A stretch of 19,532 nucleotides of DNA, from NCBI GenBank assembly GCA_035644935.1, contig DASQNO010000040.1, forward strand, positions 1 through 19,532. Direction: 5' to 3'. The stretch is from CADCVW01 sp035644935. GTDB lineage: Bacteria; Pseudomonadota; Alphaproteobacteria; Sphingomonadales; Sphingomonadaceae. How positions within the stretch are numbered: the stretch's first letter is position 1; every line of letters starts with the position of its first letter. Below are positions 15,648-19,532 of this stretch, in pieces. Under the pieces are notes generated by a model that saw only the letters and a list, made by a program, of their open reading frames with translations, searched no databases and was not told the DNA's origin. The position numbers were made by a program, and so were the translations under genes.

Positions 15648-15672
15648 AACGAGGGCCGACGAACTTGGTTCC
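15648..15672 (-). promoter_or_regulatory. EcfG (general stress response) promoter for the 73-aa gene
   Basis: On the minus strand GGAAC (15672-15668) and CGTT (15651-15648) are separated by exactly 16 bp. This is the consensus of EcfG-type sigma factors, which run the general stress response of alphaproteobacteria through PhyR-NepR. Transcription would start about 18 nt before the ATG, just upstream of the GAGGAAG ribosome binding site. Confidence 0.75.
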
Positions 15673-15693
15673 GTATCGCAACGCAAAATGCTG

Positions 15694-15707
15694 TCATGAC
15701 GTCATGA
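15694..15707. promoter_or_regulatory. Perfect 14-bp palindrome, possible operator
   Basis: TCATGACGTCATGA is identical to its reverse complement. It lies 22 bp upstream of the GGAAC -35 box of the 73-aa gene and about 50 bp upstream of the possible rpsB -35. It is a suitable site for a dimeric regulator of either or both genes; the factor is unknown. Confidence 0.45.
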
Positions 15708-15755
15708 ATCAGCTATGTTCACCTTCTGTTCTGTTTGTCAAGCATGAACTTCGGG

Positions 15756-15784
15756 TTGATCCCAGCCACACCTGCGGCTAGAGC
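15756..15784 (+). promoter_or_regulatory. Possible promoter of rpsB-tsf
   Basis: TTGATC (15756-15761) and TAGAGC (15779-15784) are 17 bp apart. The -35 is fair and the -10 is weak. It would place the transcript start near 15791 and leave the structured leader (15799-15851) in the mRNA. Confidence 0.35.
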
Positions 15785-15798
15785 GCGCCCATCTCGCA

Positions 15799-15851
15799 TG
15801 CGGGACCATCATCACCGGTGGCCGGGTTCTCCCGGTCTCTTCGGTCCCGCA
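15799..15851 (+). promoter_or_regulatory. Structured RNA leader of rpsB
   Basis: A 9-bp perfect stem, TGCGGGACC (15799-15807) with GGTCCCGCA (15843-15851), closes a branched region. Inside, CCGGG (15822-15826) pairs with CCCGG (15831-15835) over a TTCT loop, and an alternative pairing of ACCGG (15814-15818) with CCGGT (15832-15836) competes with it. The outer stem ends 26 nt before the rpsB ATG. Ribosomal protein genes often carry such leaders for autoregulation by the encoded protein; S2 is the natural candidate here. I do not recognise it as a named leader family. Confidence 0.55.
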
Positions 15852-15877
15852 GTGGTTCAACCGGAAAGGAAACTCTC

Positions 15878-16636
15878 ATGGCGGCTCCAGTCGTCAACAT
15901 TCAGCAATTGCTCGAAGCCGGATCGCATTTCGGCCACCAGACCCACCGCTGGAATCCCAAGATGAAGCCGTACATCTTCGGCGAGCGGAACGGCGTTCAC
16001 ATCATCGATCTGTCGCAGACGGTGCCCCTGTTCGCCCGCGCGCTGGACTTCGTCAGCCAGGCTGCGGCCCGTGGCGGCAAGGTGCTGTTCGTCGGGACCA
16101 AGCGCCAGGCGCAGGACCCGATCGCTGACGCCGCCCGCCAGTCGGGCCAGCACTTCGTCAATCATCGCTGGTTGGGCGGCATGCTGACCAACTGGAAGAC
16201 GATCTCGGGTTCGATCCGGCGCTTCAAGAGCCTGGAAGAGCAGCTTTCGGGCGACACGACCGGTCTGACCAAGAAGGAAGTGCTCCAGCTCACCCGCGAG
16301 CGCGACAAGTTCGAACTGTCGCTGGGCGGCATCCGCGACATGGGCGGCCTGCCCGACGTCATGTTCGTGATCGACTCCAACAAGGAGGAACTCGCGATCA
16401 AGGAGGCTAACGTGCTCGGCATCCCGGTTGTCGCGATTCTCGACTCGAACAGCTCGCCGGACGGCATCGCCTTCCCGGTTCCCGGCAACGACGACGCCAG
16501 CCGCGCCATTCGTCTCTACTGCGAGGCGATCGCCTCGGCTGCCGCCAGCGGCAAGCAGGGCGGCGCGGCGCAGCGCGGCGAGGATATCGGTTCGATGGAA
16601 GAGCCGCCGATGGAAGCTGCGCTGGCTGCTGCCTGA
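15878..16636 (+). CDS. rpsB: 30S ribosomal protein S2
   Basis: This 252-aa protein of the small ribosomal subunit is needed for S1 binding and late 30S assembly. The S2 family is clear from NIQQLLEAGSHFGHQTHRWNPKM near the start, VLFVGTKRQAQDPIADAAR, HRWLGGMLTNWKTI, LGGIRDMGGLPDVMFVID and the AIRLYCEAIASAA end. A short acidic tail follows (GEDIGSMEEPPME). The ATG at 15878 is chosen over an upstream in-frame ATG because it has AAAGGAAA about 7 nt before it and gives the usual MAAPVV start. It is the first gene of the rpsB-tsf pair. Confidence 0.98.
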   Translation: MAAPVVNIQQLLEAGSHFGHQTHRWNPKMKPYIFGERNGVHIIDLSQTVPLFARALDFVSQAAARGGKVLFVGTKRQAQDPIADAARQSGQHFVNHRWLGGMLTNWKTISGSIRRFKSLEEQLSGDTTGLTKKEVLQLTRERDKFELSLGGIRDMGGLPDVMFVIDSNKEELAIKEANVLGIPVVAILDSNSSPDGIAFPVPGNDDASRAIRLYCEAIASAAASGKQGGAAQRGEDIGSMEEPPMEAALAAA

Positions 16637-16651
16637 GGCTCCAGCACATTA

Positions 16652-16724
16652 CCGTTCGTCCCGAGCGTAGTCGAGGGACGCCCCACCGATAACCACGCCC
16701 CTCGACTTCGATCGGGACGAACGG
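16652..16724. repeat. Imperfect inverted repeat (sphingomonad intergenic hairpin type) between rpsB and tsf
   Basis: Two 26-bp arms, 16652-16677 (CCGTTCGTCCCGA...) and 16699-16724 (...TCGGGACGAACGG), match at 24 of 26 positions as reverse complements, around a 21-nt spacer. It fills most of the 112-bp gap between rpsB and the tsf start. I recall the CGTTCGTCC(T/C)GAG...GTCGA pattern as a common dispersed intergenic palindrome in sphingomonads. In RNA it would form a long hairpin able to act as a partial terminator or processing site, which could set different levels of S2 and EF-Ts. Confidence 0.85.
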
Positions 16725-16748
16725 CGTTGTGGATGAAGGATGATCAAG

Positions 16749-17687
16749 ATGGCTGAATTTACGGCCGCCAACGTCAAGGATCTGCGCGAGCGTTCCGGCG
16801 CGGGCATGATGGATTGCAAGAAGGCGCTTTCGGAAACCAACGGCGACATGGAAGCCGCCATTGACTGGCTGCGCACCAAGGGTCTGGCCACCGCCGCCAA
16901 GAAGTCCGGCCGCACGGCCGCCGAAGGCCTCGTTGGCGTGGCCGTGCTCGGCCCGATGGGCGCCGCGGTCGAAGTCAACAGCGAGACGGACTTCGTCGCC
17001 AAGAACGACCAGTTCCAGGACTTCGTGCGCAACGTCGCGCAACTGGCGCTGGCCACCGGCGACGACATCGAGCAGCTCGGCCGCGCGCAATATCCGGGCG
17101 GCGGGCACGTGTCCGACGTCCTGACGGCCAACATCGCCACGATCGGCGAGAATCAGTCGCTGCGCCGCGCGCGCCGCGTCGAGGTCGGTGACGGCGTCGT
17201 CGTGCCTTACGTCCACAACGCCGCGGCGCCGGGCCTCGGCAAGATCGGCGTGCTCGTCGCGCTGGAAAGCAAGGCCGACGCGTCCGTGCTTGAGCCGCTG
17301 GGCAAGCAGATCGCGATGCACATCGCCGCCGCCGCGCCGCTGGCTCTTGATGAATCCGGCCTCGACGCCGACCTGGTCTCGCGCGAGCGCGCGATTGCGC
17401 AGGAGAAGGCTGCGGAAAGCGGCAAGCCCGCCAACATCGTCGACAAGATGGTGGACGGCGCGATTGCCAAGTTCCGCAAGGAGAACGCGCTGCTTTCGCA
17501 GCTGTTCGTGATGGACAACAAGACGCCGGTCGCCGCGGTCGTGGAAGCCGCAGGCAAGCAGGCGGGGACGCCCATCGTGCTCAAGGATTATGTCCGCTTC
17601 CAGCTGGGGGAGGGCATCGCCCGCGAAACCTCCGACTTCGCCGCCGAGGTCGCGGCAGCCGCCGGGATCGACCAGCCGACGAGCTGA
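16749..17687 (+). CDS. tsf: Translation elongation factor Ts
   Basis: This 312-aa guanine-nucleotide exchange factor recycles EF-Tu-GDP to EF-Tu-GTP. The N-terminal UBA-like domain (about 1-45) has VKDLRERSGAGMMDCKKAL, and the core domain has the EF-Tu contact TDFVAKN (80-86). The C-terminal part carries DNKTPVAAVV and ends at about 305-312. The ATG at 16749 is preferred to the in-frame ATG at 16740 because GAAGGA lies 8 nt upstream and MAEFTAANVK is the family start. It follows rpsB after the inverted repeat. Confidence 0.98.
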   Translation: MAEFTAANVKDLRERSGAGMMDCKKALSETNGDMEAAIDWLRTKGLATAAKKSGRTAAEGLVGVAVLGPMGAAVEVNSETDFVAKNDQFQDFVRNVAQLALATGDDIEQLGRAQYPGGGHVSDVLTANIATIGENQSLRRARRVEVGDGVVVPYVHNAAAPGLGKIGVLVALESKADASVLEPLGKQIAMHIAAAAPLALDESGLDADLVSRERAIAQEKAAESGKPANIVDKMVDGAIAKFRKENALLSQLFVMDNKTPVAAVVEAAGKQAGTPIVLKDYVRFQLGEGIARETSDFAAEVAAAAGIDQPTS

Positions 17688-17698
17688 AGCACTACGAA

Positions 17699-17728
17699 CC
17701 TCCTCTCGCGTCGTTGCGCGGGAGGAGG
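17699..17728 (+). terminator. Hairpin after tsf
   Basis: CCTCCTCTCGCG (17699-17710) pairs with CGCGGGAGGAGG (17717-17728) over a TCGTTG loop, with 12 pairs of which one is G-U. It begins 11 nt after the tsf stop. It lacks a T run, so it may be a 3' stabilising or weak terminator stem rather than a full intrinsic terminator. Confidence 0.55.
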
Positions 17729-17939
17729 GGCTCAAGCCGCAAGGCTTGGAAAGGCGGGGGTCTTTCCGTTCTGCCCTACGGCAAGGACCCTCACCGCTGC
17801 GGCTAAGCAGCCAGCCGCTAAGTTTCGCTGCTCTCCCGCAAGCGGGATTGGGTTAGGCCGGATAGGGATTGCAAGGCGGAGCCGCGTGGCTAAGGTGCCC
17901 GCCACTCCCCCCGAGCCATCCGGAAACCACCAGATCACC
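17729..17939. repeat. Chain of small hairpins between tsf and pyrH
   Basis: After the tsf hairpin come AAGCC-GCAA-GGCTT (17734-17747, a GNRA-type loop), GGAAAG/CTTTCC (17748-17753 with 17762-17767) and TCCCG-CAAG-CGGGA (17834-17847). CGGCTAAG-like motifs recur between them. The CTCTCCCGCAAGCGGG part looks like a degenerate dispersed intergenic palindrome. No convincing pyrH promoter or Shine-Dalgarno is seen before 17940. Confidence 0.5.
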
Positions 17940-18680
17940 ATGTCCCGACCGCGTTTCGCCCGCATCCTGCTCAAGCTTTCCGGCGAAGCGCTGATGGGAG
18001 ATGGTCAGTTCGGCATCGACCCAGCGACGACCGCGCGCATGGCCGGCGAGATCGCTGCGGCCAAGACGGCGGGTCACCAACTCTGCCTCGTCGTGGGCGG
18101 CGGCAATATCTTTCGCGGGCTGGCCGCGGCCGACCAGGGCTTCGACCGCACCACCGCCGATTACATGGGCATGCTTGCAACGGTCATGAACGCGCTGGCA
18201 ATGCAGAACGCGTTGGAAGCGCAGGGCCACGATACGCGCGTCATGTCGGCGATTCCCATGGCGACGATCTCCGAACCCTATATCCGGCGCCGCGCGATGC
18301 GGCACATGGAGAAGGGCCGCATCGTCATCTTCGCGGCCGGGACGGGCAATCCGTTCTTTACCACCGACACCGCGGCCGCGTTGCGTGCGGCGGAGATGGG
18401 GTGCGACGCGCTGATCAAGGGGACCAGCGTCGACGGCGTGTACGACGCGGACCCTAAGAAGGTGCCAGGCGCCACCCGCTACGACACGCTGACCTACGAC
18501 CGCGTCCTGTCCGACAATCTCAAGGTTATGGACGCAGCCGCCGTGGCGCTGTGCCGCGACAACAATATTCCCATCGTCGTGTTCAATATCCGCAAGGCCG
18601 GCAATCTCGCCGATGTTCTGCGCGGCGAGGGCACATCGACGACCGTGCAGCTGGAGGATCCCGCCCATGCCCGCTTATGA
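17940..18680 (+). CDS. pyrH: Uridylate kinase (UMP kinase)
   Basis: This 246-aa cytosolic enzyme of the amino acid kinase fold phosphorylates UMP to UDP with ATP in pyrimidine synthesis. Motifs are KLSGEAL (12-18), VVGGGNIFRG (51-60), TADYMGMLATVMNALAMQN (72-90) and GTGNPFFTTDTAA (134-146) for UMP and ATP contact. VDGVYDADPKK (164-174) follows. The ATG at 17940 gives the usual N-terminus and length; an in-frame GTG at 17886 would add 18 unlike residues. Only a weak GGAAA lies before it, about 14 nt away. Its end overlaps frr by 14 bases. Confidence 0.97.
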   Translation: MSRPRFARILLKLSGEALMGDGQFGIDPATTARMAGEIAAAKTAGHQLCLVVGGGNIFRGLAAADQGFDRTTADYMGMLATVMNALAMQNALEAQGHDTRVMSAIPMATISEPYIRRRAMRHMEKGRIVIFAAGTGNPFFTTDTAAALRAAEMGCDALIKGTSVDGVYDADPKKVPGATRYDTLTYDRVLSDNLKVMDAAAVALCRDNNIPIVVFNIRKAGNLADVLRGEGTSTTVQLEDPAHARL

Positions 18681-19224
18681 CAAGTCAGACATCCAGCGCC
18701 GCATGACGGGCGCGCTGGAGGCGCTCAAGAACGACCTCAGCGGCCTTCGCACGGGTCGCGCTTCCGTGACCCTGCTCGATCCCGTCAACGTCGAAGTCTA
18801 CGGCGCGCATATGCCGCTGAACCAGGTCGCGACCGTATCCTCGCCCGAACCGCGTATGCTGTCGGTGCAGGTCTGGGACCGCTCCAACGTCGGCCCCGTC
18901 GACAAGGCGATCCGCGCCGCCGGGCTTGGCCTCAATCCGATCGTCGACGGCCAGAACATCCGCCTGCCCATTCCGGACCTCACGGCCGAACGCCGCAAGG
19001 AACTGGCCAAGCTCGCCAGCCAGTACGCGGAAAAGGCGCGTATCGCCGTGCGCAACGTCCGTCGCGACGGCATGGACGCGCTCAAGACCGACGAGAAGAA
19101 GGGCGAGATTAGCGAAGACGAGCGCAAGCGGCTGGAAGCCGAGGTCCAGAAGCTGACCGACACGACCGTGTCCGATGTCGATGCGACGTCCAGCGCCAAG
19201 GAAAAGGAAATCCTCGGTCAGTGA
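18667..19224 (+). CDS. frr: Ribosome recycling factor
   Basis: This 185-aa factor, with EF-G, splits the post-termination ribosome. The RRF family is clear from YDKSDIQRRMTGALEALKNDLSGLRTGRAS at 4-33, the NQVATVSSPEPRML stretch, and the long C-terminal helices (ERRKELAKLASQYAEKARIAVRNVRRDGMD). GGAGG lies about 9 nt before the ATG at 18667, inside pyrH, so translation is coupled to pyrH with a 14-base overlap. The frame is open upstream, but that part is pyrH read out of frame. Confidence 0.98.
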   Translation: MPAYDKSDIQRRMTGALEALKNDLSGLRTGRASVTLLDPVNVEVYGAHMPLNQVATVSSPEPRMLSVQVWDRSNVGPVDKAIRAAGLGLNPIVDGQNIRLPIPDLTAERRKELAKLASQYAEKARIAVRNVRRDGMDALKTDEKKGEISEDERKRLEAEVQKLTDTTVSDVDATSSAKEKEILGQ

Positions 19225-19532
19225 CCGTTCGCACGGCCGTGACCGATACGCGGGCGCCCGTGCGCGCGACCTCGGCGGTTCCGCGCCACGTTGCGATCAT
19301 CATGGACGGCAACGGGCGCTGGGCCAAGGCGCGCCATCTGCCCCGGCTCGCAGGCCATCGCCAGGGCGCGGAGGCCGTCCGCAAGACGCTGCGCGCGGCG
19401 GCGGAAATGGGCATCGAGGTGCTGACGCTCTACGCCTTCTCCTCGGAGAACTGGCGCCGCCCGGCCGACGAGGTCAACGACCTCATGGGCCTGTTGCGTC
19501 ACTACCTTCGCGCGGAACTGGACGAACTGCAC
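19221..19532 (+). CDS. uppS: Undecaprenyl diphosphate synthase, N-terminal part (cut by window end)
   Basis: This is a cis-prenyltransferase that builds undecaprenyl diphosphate, the lipid carrier for peptidoglycan and surface sugars. Residues 1-104 are present. The start GTG at 19221 shares four bases with the frr stop (GTGA). HVAIIMDGNGRWAK (23-36) carries the catalytic Asp29. GHRQGAEAVR and LTLYAFSSENWRRPADEV follow, with the conserved SSENW. The gene runs off the right edge without a stop. From the usual order in this group, cdsA would be expected next, which is not visible here. Confidence 0.95.
   Translation, partial: MTVRTAVTDTRAPVRATSAVPRHVAIIMDGNGRWAKARHLPRLAGHRQGAEAVRKTLRAAAEMGIEVLTLYAFSSENWRRPADEVNDLMGLLRHYLRAELDELH

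Noticed and set aside
15818..15877. Upstream in-frame start for rpsB
   Set aside because: It lies inside the hairpin leader, and the ATG at 15878 has a proper ribosome binding site and the conserved N-terminus.
16407..17735. Minus-strand open frame of 442 codons across rpsB and tsf
   Set aside because: Antisense to two certain genes and crosses the repeat between them; no recognisable protein features.
17886..17939. Upstream GTG start for pyrH
   Set aside because: It adds 18 Pro-rich residues not seen in UMP kinases and has no better ribosome binding site.
1..19532. CRISPR arrays, insertion sequences, prophage, tRNA or rRNA genes
   Set aside because: I looked for regularly spaced direct repeats, transposase or integrase motifs with terminal repeats, and tRNA-like cloverleaf signatures, and found none by eye.

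Overview
The window is high-GC DNA, most likely from a sphingomonad (Alphaproteobacteria, Sphingomonadales). The grounds are the protein sequences, the CDP-alcohol and decarboxylase route to phosphatidylethanolamine, the rpsB-tsf-pyrH-frr-uppS order, a hairpin repeat between rpsB and tsf of the 'CGTTCGTCC...GTCGA' type I remember as scattered through sphingomonad genomes, and an EcfG-type stress promoter. Species cannot be named from the sequence alone. Most of the window is core chromosome. I see no insertion sequence, prophage, CRISPR array, tRNA or rRNA.

Layout. 1-103: tail of an unidentified plus-strand gene. 120-2872 (minus): three genes, an unnamed 223-aa protein, a MoxR-type AAA+ ATPase and a CoxE-like von Willebrand A protein that appears to start at a CTG codon. 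2978-4246 (minus): Bcr/CflA-type MFS efflux transporter, divergent from a glutathione S-transferase (4293) that overlaps a Tat-exported M24 metallopeptidase (4915-6165). 6262-7679: a block of small genes with relatively AT-rich spacer DNA: a 61-aa soluble protein (minus), then on the plus strand a DUF1328 membrane peptide, a short HPF/RaiA-like protein, a 76-aa protein and a 48-aa very basic protein, joined by 1-4 base overlaps except for one 37-bp gap. 7680-8124: 445 bp with no gene I can support.

8125-13823: alaS (plus) ends in a stop codon that overlaps the stop of a KefB/KefC-type cation:proton antiporter (minus). Upstream of the antiporter on the minus strand is NADP-isocitrate dehydrogenase. 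Divergent from icd are psd and pssA (ATGA overlap), the two steps that convert CDP-diacylglycerol to phosphatidylethanolamine. A 73-aa membrane peptide on the minus strand overlaps the end of pssA and is preceded by a perfect GGAAC-N16-CGTT stress promoter. 15878-19532: rpsB, tsf, pyrH, frr and the 5' part of uppS, a translation and cell-envelope cluster. A structured leader precedes rpsB, an inverted repeat separates rpsB and tsf, and a chain of small hairpins separates tsf and pyrH.

The parts least explained by known genes are the small-gene block at 6262-7679, the intergenic structures around rpsB, the CTG-started vWA gene and its operon, and the stress-controlled membrane peptide at 15401-15622.
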